This document shows positions 1-7,275 of a stretch of DNA of 64,000 nt, piece by piece (position 1 is the first letter of the stretch; every line of letters starts with the position of its first letter). Position numbers and translations under genes: made by a program. The stretch lies in NCBI RefSeq assembly GCF_013694245.2, contig NZ_CP059322.2, forward strand, positions 430,001 through 494,000. Reading direction: 5' to 3'. Under the pieces are notes generated by a model, which saw only the letters and a program-made list of their open reading frames with translations, was not told the origin of the DNA and did not search any database. The DNA is from Micromonospora ferruginea (GTDB lineage: Bacteria > Actinomycetota > Actinomycetes > Mycobacteriales > Micromonosporaceae).

Positions 1-645
1 GTGTCGCCGCGCCCGCGCAGCGCACGCTGGCTGGCCGGGCGCTTCGAGGTCAGCACCCGCACCGTCGAGCGCGACATCACCGCGCTGCAGGGCGCCGGCG
101 TGCCGATCTGGGCCAAGCCGGGCCGCACCGGCGGCTACGTGGTCGACCGGGCCCGCACCCTGCCGCCGGTCAACCTGACCCCGGCCGAGGCGGTGGCGAT
201 GGCGGTGGCGCTGCACCGCCTCGGTGGCTCGCCGTTCGCCCCGGCGGCCGGCGCCGCGCTGCGCAAGCTGGTCGCGGTGATGCCGCCGGCCGCGGTGGCC
301 GAGGCGCACCGGCTCGCCGGCCGGGTGCACCTGGTCGGCGACGGGCCGGGCACGCCCGTCCCGGCCGCCGTCGCCGACGCGGTCGCCGCCGGGCGGGTGC
401 TGCGCCTGCGGTACGCCGACCGGGGCGGCGCGGATTCGGCCCGTGACGTGGAGCCGCTGGGCTACCTGGGCAACGCGACGCACTGGTACCTGGTCGCCTG
501 GTGCCGGCTGCGGGACGGGCTGCGCTGCTTCCGCACCGACCGGATCCGCTCGGTGCACCCGCTGGCCGAGCCGGTGACCCGGGAGCTGCGCCCCGGCGAC
601 CTCGACCTCCCGGTCGACCGGGTGCGCCCGCTCAGCCTGGTCTGA
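1..645 (+). CDS. WYL-domain transcriptional regulator, 5' end cut off
   Basis: The protein resembles YafY/DeoR-type regulators: the end of a winged helix-turn-helix (VSTRTVERDITALQGAGVPI, about residues 17-36) followed by a WYL effector domain in the C-terminal half, with RYADRGG, EPLGYLGNATHWYLVAWC and FRTDRI. Members usually start with a helix of the type RxxRLLxLLxLLQ about 20 residues earlier. That helix is missing, so the gene very probably begins left of the window and the GTG at base 1 is just the first in-frame codon. WYL domains sense nucleic-acid or small-molecule ligands and such proteins often repress or activate a neighbour. Here that could be the VOC gene 95 bases downstream, which is inference only. 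Confidence 0.8.
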   Translation: MSPRPRSARWLAGRFEVSTRTVERDITALQGAGVPIWAKPGRTGGYVVDRARTLPPVNLTPAEAVAMAVALHRLGGSPFAPAAGAALRKLVAVMPPAAVAEAHRLAGRVHLVGDGPGTPVPAAVADAVAAGRVLRLRYADRGGADSARDVEPLGYLGNATHWYLVAWCRLRDGLRCFRTDRIRSVHPLAEPVTRELRPGDLDLPVDRVRPLSLV

Positions 646-740
646 TCCGGGTGGAAACACCGACAGGACGCTGTCGCGGGTCGGGTCGACGCTGGATGCT
701 GACGACGCCGGCCGACCGGCCGGCGCGGTGAGGAGGCAGC

Positions 741-1112
741 ATGTCCAGCACGCCCGTGACCTGGTTCGAGATCGGCGCCGACCGCCCGGACGAGGCGCAG
801 CGCTTCTACGCCGAGCTGTTCGGCTGGAGCTTCGAGGAGCAGGGCGGCCCGGCCAACTCCTACCGGCAGACGGCGGCCGGTGGCGAGTCGGGGATCGGCG
901 GCGCGATCCGGGGCACCGACTCCGCCGCCGACAACTACGCGATCTTCTACGCCCAGGTGCCGGACGTGGCGGAGGCCTGCCGGCGGGCTGAGGCGGCCGG
1001 CGGCACGGTGTTGGCGAAGCCGGTGACCGCGCCGAGCGGCCTGGTGCACGCGCGCCTGCGTGACCCGTCCGGCAACCTGCTCGGCCTCTTCACCCCGCCG
1101 GCCGGGGGCTGA
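741..1112 (+). CDS. VOC-family (glyoxalase/bleomycin-resistance fold) protein
   Basis: This 123-residue protein has one vicinal-oxygen-chelate module. It opens with VTWFEIGADRPDEAQRFYAELFGW, split as a beta strand followed by the typical helix, and ends with HARLRDPSGNLLGLF, the usual last strand. The length fits a single VOC module that dimerises. The start is supported by GAGGAG about six bases before the ATG. The substrate cannot be told from sequence; relatives include hydroxylases, dioxygenases and antibiotic-binding proteins. A strong hairpin follows the stop at 1116-1156. The upstream neighbour is a WYL regulator on the same strand. Confidence 0.8.
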   Translation: MSSTPVTWFEIGADRPDEAQRFYAELFGWSFEEQGGPANSYRQTAAGGESGIGGAIRGTDSAADNYAIFYAQVPDVAEACRRAEAAGGTVLAKPVTAPSGLVHARLRDPSGNLLGLFTPPAGG

Positions 1113-1115
1113 GCG

Positions 1116-1156
1116 CTCCTTGCTCCCGGCTCGGTGGCGGAGTCGGGAGCAAGGAG
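1116..1156 (+). terminator. Hairpin after the VOC gene
   Basis: CTCCTTGCTCCCG (1116-1128) pairs perfectly with CGGGAGCAAGGAG (1144-1156): a 13-bp stem with a 15-base loop, four bases after the stop codon. No T run follows, as is common in actinomycetes. Confidence 0.65.
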
Positions 1157-1243
1157 TTGCGGGGGATGCAAGGGGTTGCGCATATCGTTGATTGTGAACC
1201 CCTGGTTTCCGGGAATCGAAGCTGGTAACTTCCTGGCACCACG

Positions 1244-1263
1244 CGTCGCAAGTTCTTGCAACG
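1244..1263. promoter_or_regulatory. Palindromic operator upstream of the amylase gene (MalR-like)
   Basis: GCAAG-TT-CTTGC (1248-1259) is a perfect palindrome, extended imperfectly to CGT...ACG at 1244-1263, about 55 bases before the amylase start. Further TTGC/GCAA half-sites lie nearby at 1157-1180 and 1285-1290. Streptomyces amylase and maltose promoters carry CTTGCA-type repeats bound by the LacI-family repressor MalR. The resemblance is from memory and binding by MalR is inferred. Confidence 0.45.
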
Positions 1264-1315
1264 CCTTCATCCCCTTGCGTCCGCCGGAGCGGGCGTGGGT
1301 GTCAGGAGAGCCGCC

Positions 1316-4300
1316 ATGAGGGGCAGGACCATCACCACCCGTCGCCGGTGGGGCGCGCTCGCGCTCGCCACCGGTGTGCTCGCCGCGCTGCTGCCGTTCA
1401 CCGCCGCCGCGGCGGCCAACACCGTCACCGTCTACTACCAGCCGCCGGCCGCCTGGGGCGCCTCGGTGAACATCCACTATGGCGTGGACGGGCAGGCATG
1501 GACGCCGGTGCCCGGCGTGCCGATGGACGCCGCCTGCACCGGCTGGCGGCGCAGGACCGTCGACCTCGGCGCCGCCACCGGTCTCCAGGTCGTCTTCACC
1601 AACGGCAGCGGCGTCTGGGACAACAACAACGGCGCCAACTACCGCCTCGGCACCGGCACGGTGACCGTCGCCGCCGGCCGGATCGGCACCGGCGACCCGT
1701 GCGCGACCGCCACCCCGTCGCCGACCCCGTCCGCCACCACCAGCCCCTCGCCGTCGCCGTCCGGCACCGCCGGGAACACCGCCGAGGTCTGGTACCACCT
1801 CACCCCGCGCGGCTGGGCCGCCGCCAACCTGCACTACCGGCCCGCCGGTGGCGCCTGGACCACCGCGCCGGGCGTCGCCATGGAGACGCGCTGCGCCGGC
1901 TGGGCCCGCCGGGTCGTCGACCTCGGCACGGCCACCGGGCTCACCGCGGCGTTCAACGACACCGCCGGCGCCTGGGACAACAACGGCGGCGCCGACTACA
2001 CCCTGGGCGTCGGGCGCAGCGTCGTGGACAACGGCCGGGTCACCCCCTCCGCCACCGACCCGTGCGCGCCGACCGTCCCGGACACCACGCCGCCGTCCAC
2101 GCCGGGCGGCCTCACCGCCGTCGCCGACGGGCTGGCGGTCACCCTGAGCTGGACCGCCGCCACCGACGACCGGGGTGTGACCGAGTACGAGCTGACCCGC
2201 ACCGGCGGCGCCGGGAGCACCACGGTCACCAGCACCACCACCCGGTACGTCGCGTACGACCTGCGGCCCGCCACGGCGTACACCTGGAGTGTGCGGGCGC
2301 TCGACGCGGCCGGCAACCGGTCGGCGGCGAGCGCGCCGGCGTCCGCGACCACCGGAAGCGCGCCGGCCGGCGGCGCCCCGCTCGGCGGCGACCCGCGCGA
2401 GGACAGCATCTACTTCGTGATGACCGCCCGGTTCGCCGACGGCGACCCGGCCAACGACCGGGGCGGCAGCCAGCACGTGGCCTCCGGCAACGCGGCGAAC
2501 AACGACCCGATGTTCCGGGGCGACTTCAAGGGGCTGGTCGACAAGCTCGACTACATCAAGGCGCTCGGGTTCTCCGCGATCTGGATCACGCCGGTGGTGC
2601 TCAACCGCTCCGACTACGACTACCACGGCTACCACGGCTGGGACTTCTACCGCGTGGATCCGCGGCTGGAGAGCGCCGGAGCGTCCTACCAGGACCTGAT
2701 CGACGCGGCACACGCCAAGGGCATCAAGATCTTCCAGGACGTGGTCTACAACCACAGCTCCCGCTGGGGCGCCAAGGGCCTCTTCACACCCACCGTCTAC
2801 GGCACCCGTGACGACCAGTGGAAGTGGTACTACGACCAGCCGCAGGCCGGCCGGGAGTACGACCCGATGGTCGAGGCCACCGGCAACGACCCGGCGCTCA
2901 CCCCGGCGCAGAACGCCAAGGCCAAGGGGCGGCCGTACAACGGCGACGTCTGGTCGTCCGCCGCGCCCACCGGCAACCAGTGCCTGAACTGGGGTACGCC
3001 GACCGGCGGGCGCAGCGCCGAGGGCTACACGCTCTACCAGTGCCAGTGGCCCACCCCGACCAGCAAGCTGTTCCCCGCCGACAGGTACCACCAGTGCTGG
3101 ATCGGCAACTGGGAGGGCGAGGACGCGCGCAGTTGCTGGCTGCACGAGGACCTGGCCGACTTCAACACCGAGAACGCGGCCGTGCAGGAATACCTGATCA
3201 ACGCGTACAACCGGTTCATCGACATGGGCGTGGACGGCTTCCGGATCGACACCGCCGTGCACATCCCCCGGGTCACCTGGAACCGGCGCTTCCTGCCCGC
3301 CATCCAGCAGCACGCCGTGTCCCGGTTCGGCGCGAAGGGCAAGGACTTCTACGTCTTCGGCGAGGTCGCCGCGTTCGTCAACGACAAGTGGAACCGTGGC
3401 TCGGTCAACCACTCCGCCCAGTTCTTCACCTGGAAGGAGCGTAAGGAGTACAGCCCGGACGACGTGCGCGCCGCCATCGAGCAGTACGACTACGAGCAAC
3501 TCCTCGGCCCGGCCGGGCAGCCCACCACGGACAACGCGTTCCTGCGCGGCAACGCGTACCACGCGCCGGACCACTCGAAGTTCTCCGGCATGAACGTGAT
3601 CGACATGCGGATGCACATGAACTTCTCCGACGCCGGCAACGCGTTCGGCAACGGCAAGGACTCCGACGACAGCTACAACGACGCCACCTACAACGCCGTC
3701 TACGTCGACAGCCACGACTACGGGCCGAACAAGTCCTCGACCCGCTACACCGGCGGCACCGACGCGTGGGCCGAGAACATGAGCCTGATGTGGACGTTCC
3801 GCGGCATCCCGACGCTCTACTACGGCTCCGAGATCGAGTTCCAGAAGGGGGCGCGGATCGACTGCGGACCGACCTGCCCGCTCGCCACCACCGGCCGCGC
3901 CTACTACGGCGACCACCTGGCCGGCAGCGTCACCGCCGCCGACTTCGGGGTGGTCGGCTCCGCCAGCGGCACGGTGGCGACCACGCTCGCCCAGCCGCTG
4001 GTCAAGCACGTGCAGCGGCTCAACCTGATCCGGCGGGCCGTGCCGGCGTTGCAGAAGGGGCAGTACTCGACCGAGGGCGTGAGCGGCGCGATGGCGTACA
4101 AGCGGCGCTTCACCGAGGGCGCGGTGGACAGCTTCGCGCTGGTCACCGTCTCGGGCTCGGCCACGTTCCGGGGCGTGCCCAACGGCCGGTACACCGACGT
4201 GGTCACCGGGGACGTGCGGACGGTCACCGACGGCACGCTCACCGCGTCGGTCAGCGGCAAGGGCAACCTGCGGGTCTACGTGCTCGACCTGCCCGGCAAC

Positions 4301-4345
4301 CCGGCCCCGGGCCGGATCGGCGTCGACGGCCCGTACCTGCGCTGA
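1316..4345 (+). CDS. Secreted GH13 alpha-amylase with two CBM25-like starch-binding modules and a fibronectin III module
   Basis: This is a 1009-residue extracellular starch hydrolase. A signal peptide (RRRW, then a hydrophobic stretch, cleavage near Ala34) is followed by two starch-binding repeats of CBM25 type at about 35-130 and 152-250, each with W, NxHY, CxGW, VDLG and WDNNxGxxY. A PTPS-rich linker separates them. A fibronectin III domain covers about 260-345 and the GH13 barrel starts near 365. All four GH13 regions are visible: DVVYNH (475-480), GFRIDTAVH with nucleophile Asp645, FGEV with acid/base Glu683, and DSHD with His800-Asp801. The ATG is preceded by CAGGAGAG; an earlier in-frame extension from 1256 lacks a ribosome site. 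An IS110 element follows the stop closely and separates the gene from a strong hairpin at 5658-5688. Confidence 0.93.
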   Translation: MRGRTITTRRRWGALALATGVLAALLPFTAAAAANTVTVYYQPPAAWGASVNIHYGVDGQAWTPVPGVPMDAACTGWRRRTVDLGAATGLQVVFTNGSGVWDNNNGANYRLGTGTVTVAAGRIGTGDPCATATPSPTPSATTSPSPSPSGTAGNTAEVWYHLTPRGWAAANLHYRPAGGAWTTAPGVAMETRCAGWARRVVDLGTATGLTAAFNDTAGAWDNNGGADYTLGVGRSVVDNGRVTPSATDPCAPTVPDTTPPSTPGGLTAVADGLAVTLSWTAATDDRGVTEYELTRTGGAGSTTVTSTTTRYVAYDLRPATAYTWSVRALDAAGNRSAASAPASATTGSAPAGGAPLGGDPREDSIYFVMTARFADGDPANDRGGSQHVASGNAANNDPMFRGDFKGLVDKLDYIKALGFSAIWITPVVLNRSDYDYHGYHGWDFYRVDPRLESAGASYQDLIDAAHAKGIKIFQDVVYNHSSRWGAKGLFTPTVYGTRDDQWKWYYDQPQAGREYDPMVEATGNDPALTPAQNAKAKGRPYNGDVWSSAAPTGNQCLNWGTPTGGRSAEGYTLYQCQWPTPTSKLFPADRYHQCWIGNWEGEDARSCWLHEDLADFNTENAAVQEYLINAYNRFIDMGVDGFRIDTAVHIPRVTWNRRFLPAIQQHAVSRFGAKGKDFYVFGEVAAFVNDKWNRGSVNHSAQFFTWKERKEYSPDDVRAAIEQYDYEQLLGPAGQPTTDNAFLRGNAYHAPDHSKFSGMNVIDMRMHMNFSDAGNAFGNGKDSDDSYNDATYNAVYVDSHDYGPNKSSTRYTGGTDAWAENMSLMWTFRGIPTLYYGSEIEFQKGARIDCGPTCPLATTGRAYYGDHLAGSVTAADFGVVGSASGTVATTLAQPLVKHVQRLNLIRRAVPALQKGQYSTEGVSGAMAYKRRFTEGAVDSFALVTVSGSATFRGVPNGRYTDVVTGDVRTVTDGTLTASVSGKGNLRVYVLDLPGNPAPGRIGVDGPYLR

Positions 4346-4358
4346 CAGTGAGGATGTA

Positions 4359-4577
4359 GGAGCGGTCACCCGGCTGTCTGACCCTTGCGCTGACCGACGG
4401 TTGCTGTCCTTCGCTGGATCTGTCGACTGTCCGGGTGACCGCTCCTGCACGTCACTGGCTGGGCGTTCGTGACTTCATAGGAGCCTGTGCGAGAGGCCCC
4501 GTCACTGTCTTGTCCGCCTGCCCGGCGGGTGCGTGCCGACCCTGTTCGGTGCGAGCGAGAGGGACGACGAGTTCAGC
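4359..4577 (+). ncRNA. Candidate bridge RNA of the IS110 element
   Basis: IS110-family elements encode a structured bridge RNA in the noncoding end next to the recombinase gene. This 219-base stretch starts with a perfect 15-bp inverted repeat (4359-4373 with 4431-4445) that encloses 57 bases with further short self-complementary segments. It continues to the transposase start. It also contains a near copy of the element's right end (4470-4484), as expected for a donor guide. The size suits known bridge RNAs. Existence, ends and guides are inferred. Confidence 0.35.
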
Positions 4578-5636
4578 ATGGCAGCCAAGAAGCGCCCGGT
4601 CACGGGTGGGATAGACACCCACGGCAAGACTCATCACGCCGCTGTCGTCGATCAGGCCGGCCGCGTACTGGGAGATCAGCAGTTCACCGCGACGCCGGCC
4701 GGCTATCGGGCGCTGCTGGCCTGGCTGCGGTCGTTCGGCCGGCTGATCAAGGTGGGAGTGGAAGGCACCGGCACCTACGGCGCAGGACTGGCCCGATATC
4801 TGGCCGGCGAAGGTGTTTGCCTGGTCGAGGTCGACCGGCCCGATCGCAAGACCCGCCGCAGCAAAGGTAAGTCCGACCCGATCGACGCGGTCGCCGCCGC
4901 CCGCGCGGCCCTGTCCGGGCAGGCCGCCGGCACACCCAAGACCCGCACTGGACCGGTCGAGGCCATCCGAGCGCTGCGCGTGGCCCGCCGGGGCGCGGTC
5001 AAGGCCCGCACCGCTGCCCTCAACCAGCTCCACGGCCTGATCACGTCAGCGCCCGATGCCGTGCGCAGCAGCCTGGCAGGGCTGCCCAGACCCGCGCTGA
5101 TCACCACCTGCGCGAGCCTGACGATCGACGACACCGCCCTGACCGACCCTGTCCACGCGACCAGAGCCGCGCTACGCGCGGTCGCCACCCGAGTGCAGGC
5201 CCTCTACACCGAGATTGCCCTGGCCGACCGGCGGCTGCGCCCGGCAGTGGCAAAGACTGCCCCACGCCTGAGCGCGCTCTACGGCGTCGGACCTGAGGTC
5301 GCAGGGCAACTCCTAGCCACCGCCGGCGACAACCCCGACCGGCTGCGCTCCGAAGCCGCCCTCGCTCACCTGTGCGGCGCCGCGCCGATTCCCGCCAGCT
5401 CGGGACGCACCGACCGCCACCGCCTCAACCGCGGCGGCGACCGAGCAGCCAACAACGCTCTCTACACGATCGCGTTAACCCGCATGCGTTACGACCCGCG
5501 CACCCGTGACTACGTGCAACGACGCACCAAACAAGGTCTCGCCAAGATCGAAATCATGCGCTGCCTCAAGCGCTACATCGTCCGCGAAGTCCACGCCGCA
5601 CTAATGGCCGACTTCGCCGCACTCAACACAGCTTGA
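4578..5636 (+). CDS. IS110-family transposase (RuvC-like DEDD plus C-terminal serine domain)
   Basis: This 352-residue recombinase starts MAAKKRPVTGGID. The N-terminal RuvC-like domain shows Asp13 (GGIDTHGKTHHAAVVD), the VEGTGTYG glutamate, and KSDPIDA with its aspartates. The C-terminal IS116/IS110/IS902 domain shows GVGPEVAGQLLA, the Cys-Gly-Ala-Ala segment, PASSGRTDRHRLNRGGDRAANNALY and KQGLAKIEIMRCLKRYIVREV. The reading frame is intact and all key residues are present, so the element could be active. An ATG 45 bases upstream (4533) is possible, but the conserved N-terminus begins at 4578. The gene has somewhat lower GC at third positions and more AT-containing codons than its neighbours, in keeping with a mobile origin. 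Confidence 0.92.
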   Translation: MAAKKRPVTGGIDTHGKTHHAAVVDQAGRVLGDQQFTATPAGYRALLAWLRSFGRLIKVGVEGTGTYGAGLARYLAGEGVCLVEVDRPDRKTRRSKGKSDPIDAVAAARAALSGQAAGTPKTRTGPVEAIRALRVARRGAVKARTAALNQLHGLITSAPDAVRSSLAGLPRPALITTCASLTIDDTALTDPVHATRAALRAVATRVQALYTEIALADRRLRPAVAKTAPRLSALYGVGPEVAGQLLATAGDNPDRLRSEAALAHLCGAAPIPASSGRTDRHRLNRGGDRAANNALYTIALTRMRYDPRTRDYVQRRTKQGLAKIEIMRCLKRYIVREVHAALMADFAALNTA

Positions 5637-5657
5637 CTTCCATAGGAGCATCCGCCG

Positions 5658-5688
5658 GCGGCGTCGGGCGGCTCCCGCCCGACGCCGC
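5658..5688. terminator. Strong hairpin after the IS element
   Basis: GCGGCGTCGGGCGG (5658-5671) pairs perfectly with 5675-5688 around a CTC loop. It is a 14-bp stem typical of actinobacterial terminators. It probably was the terminator of the amylase gene before the IS110 element landed in between. Confidence 0.6.
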
Positions 5689-5700
5689 TGTCCCCGACAG

Positions 5701-5757
5701 GTGTTAAGCGGGGCCCCCTCCTCTACCGAATGCGTTAAGAGGGGGCCCCGCCTTTCA
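5701..5757. repeat. GGGGCCCC dispersed palindrome, copy 1
   Basis: A perfect 13-bp stem (5708-5720 with 5739-5751) with an 18-base loop that contains the family core TACCGAATGCGTTAA. The outer edges carry GTGTTAA. It overlaps the stop codon of the leftward small secreted protein gene (5755-5757). Confidence 0.85.
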
Positions 5758-6204
5758 CTTGTGCCAGCCGCGGGCGCCCATACCGCCGGGGCCGGGGAAG
5801 ACGCCGGACTCGGCGGCCTTGAGCACGGCGTCGGCCTGGTCCTGGGTCAGCTTGCCGTCCTTGACGGCCTGGTCCAGCCGGTCCTTCAGCGCGGCCTGCC
5901 GGTCCTGCGCGGACGGCGGGGTGGGCCGCTCCGGGCGGTCGGCCTGCCGCTGCTCGCGCAGCTTCTCCAGGGCCGCGGTCACCTTGTCGGCCGGTACGCC
6001 CAGCTCCTTGGCGAGCGCGTCGGCGAACTCGGCCTGCCGGTCGGCGTGCTGCTGCTGGTGGCGGTCGCCGCCCTGCTCGGTGCTCGCGCCGGCGCTCGGG
6101 CTGTTGTCGTCGGCGAGCGCCACCGTCGGGGCGGCGATCCCGACGCCGAGCACCCCGGCGGCGGCCAGGCCGACCAGCAGGCGCTTCCTCGTCATGCGGA
6201 TCAT
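5755..6204 (-). CDS. Small secreted protein of unknown function
   Basis: This 149-residue protein has a clear signal peptide (MIRMTRKRLLVGLAAAGVLG, then a hydrophobic stretch ending APTVALA, cleavage near residue 31). The mature part is charged and helical: a Gln/His-rich stretch, ADALAKELGVPADKVTAALEKLREQ, a Pro-rich linker, and DRLDQAVKDGKLTQDQADAVLKA, ending in a Gly-rich tail. The helical repeats look like the short helix-turn segments of secreted actinobacterial proteins with an ELGVxxDKVxAAL motif. No enzymatic motif is seen. The ATG at 6204 has AGGAG about eight bases upstream. The stop codon lies inside a dispersed palindrome. Confidence 0.75.
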   Translation of the reverse strand: MIRMTRKRLLVGLAAAGVLGVGIAAPTVALADDNSPSAGASTEQGGDRHQQQHADRQAEFADALAKELGVPADKVTAALEKLREQRQADRPERPTPPSAQDRQAALKDRLDQAVKDGKLTQDQADAVLKAAESGVFPGPGGMGARGWHK

Positions 6205-6387
6205 GCGGTTCTCCTGTTCGGTGGTGGTGCGATGACGTCACTGACAGTGACTAACGGAGCTGGGGGCAACCCGTGGCGAACCTGTCAGCGAGCTGGCAAT
6301 CCGCGCCACGGATCGGGACAAATGCGGTTGCCTCTCCGTCGGCGGGCCGCGACGCTGGGGCGGAATCCCGACGAAAGGCCATCCCTC

Positions 6388-7275
6388 ATGACACAGCCCG
6401 TCATTCGTGAGCTCGCGCTCACCGGGCCGGACGCCGGCCCGTACGCGATCACGCTCGGGCCCGACGACGCGCTCTGGCTGACGCTGGCCGGCTCCGGCGG
6501 CGTCGCCCGGCTGGGCCTCGACGGCGACGTGCGGGTCCACCGCACCGACCCGCCGGAGAGCCGGCCGCTGATCATCACCGCCGGCCCGGACGGCGCGCTC
6601 TGGTACACCCGCTCCGGCGACCACCGCCTCGGCCGGATCACCGTCGACGGCGAGAGCAGCTCGGTCGCGCTGCCGCCCGGCTGCGCCCCGTGCGGCCTGG
6701 CGGTGGGCCCGGACGGTGCGCTCTGGTACGCCGGCATGGGCGACGACACAATCGGTCGGGTCACCGTCGACGGGCAGGTCAGCACGTTCGGCCTGCCGGT
6801 CGCCAAGGGCTTCCCGTCGATGCTGGCCGCCGGGCCGGACGACGCGCTCTGGCTCACGCTCAACCAGGCGAACGCGATCGCCCGGGTCGACCTGGACGGT
6901 TCGGTGACGGTGCACCCGCTGCCGACCGAGGGGGCCGGGCCGGTCGGCATCACCCGGGGCGGCGACGGTGCGCTGTGGTTCGTGGAGATCGTCGCCGGTC
7001 AGCTCGGCCGGATCACCCCGGACGGGCGGATCGACGAGTTCCCGCTGCCGGACCGGGCGGCCCGGCCGCACGCGATCGTCGCCGACCCGGCCGGCGGCTG
7101 CTGGTTCACCGAGTGGGGCGCGAACCGCCTAGGCCACGTCACCCCCGACGGCCATTTCACCCACCACACCCTGCCGACCCCATCCTCCGAACCGCACGGC
7201 CTCACCGTCACCCCCGACGGAGCGGTCTGGGCCGCCCTGGAAACCGGCACGGTCGCCCACCTCACCCCGCGCTGA
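6388..7275 (+). CDS. vgb: Virginiamycin B lyase (streptogramin B inactivation)
   Basis: This 295-residue beta-propeller protein repeats the unit GPDGALW(Y/F)xxxxxxxxIGRIT about every 42 residues. Vgb opens the lactone ring of B-type streptogramins by elimination. The catalytic and metal-site residues known from the staphylococcal enzyme (Tyr18, His228, Glu268, His270, Glu284) are matched at the same or adjacent positions: Tyr19, His228 (RPHAI), Glu268 and His270 (SEPHG), and Glu285 (WAALE). Length and order are as in the family. The ATG has GAAAGG upstream; the longer open frame to the left has no ribosome site. The product may be self-protection or plain environmental resistance. Its 3' end overlaps the convergent LD-carboxypeptidase gene by 14 bases. 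The 183-base gap to the left holds the divergent promoters; nothing else stands out there. Confidence 0.87.
   Translation: MTQPVIRELALTGPDAGPYAITLGPDDALWLTLAGSGGVARLGLDGDVRVHRTDPPESRPLIITAGPDGALWYTRSGDHRLGRITVDGESSSVALPPGCAPCGLAVGPDGALWYAGMGDDTIGRVTVDGQVSTFGLPVAKGFPSMLAAGPDDALWLTLNQANAIARVDLDGSVTVHPLPTEGAGPVGITRGGDGALWFVEIVAGQLGRITPDGRIDEFPLPDRAARPHAIVADPAGGCWFTEWGANRLGHVTPDGHFTHHTLPTPSSEPHGLTVTPDGAVWAALETGTVAHLTPR

Larger units (their letters stand above)
4357..5649 (+). mobile_element. IS110-family insertion sequence (ends approximate)
   Basis: The element holds one DEDD transposase gene with a noncoding stretch mostly on its 5' side, which is the layout of the IS110 subgroup rather than IS1111. 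A near-identical 15-16 base motif occurs before the gene (4470-4484, TGACTTCATAGGAGC) and across its stop (5634-5649, TGACTTCCATAGGAGC). A shorter TAGGAGC also occurs at 4357-4363. The true left end is therefore either near 4357 or near 4476. No terminal inverted repeats or target duplication are expected in this family and none are obvious. It lies 12 or about 130 bases after the amylase stop, depending on the boundary. Confidence 0.75.

Noticed and set aside
947..4450. 1167-codon open frame on the minus strand
   Set aside because: It is antisense to the alpha-amylase. Its composition (Val/Gly/Arg-rich, no domains) is that of a GC-driven shadow frame.
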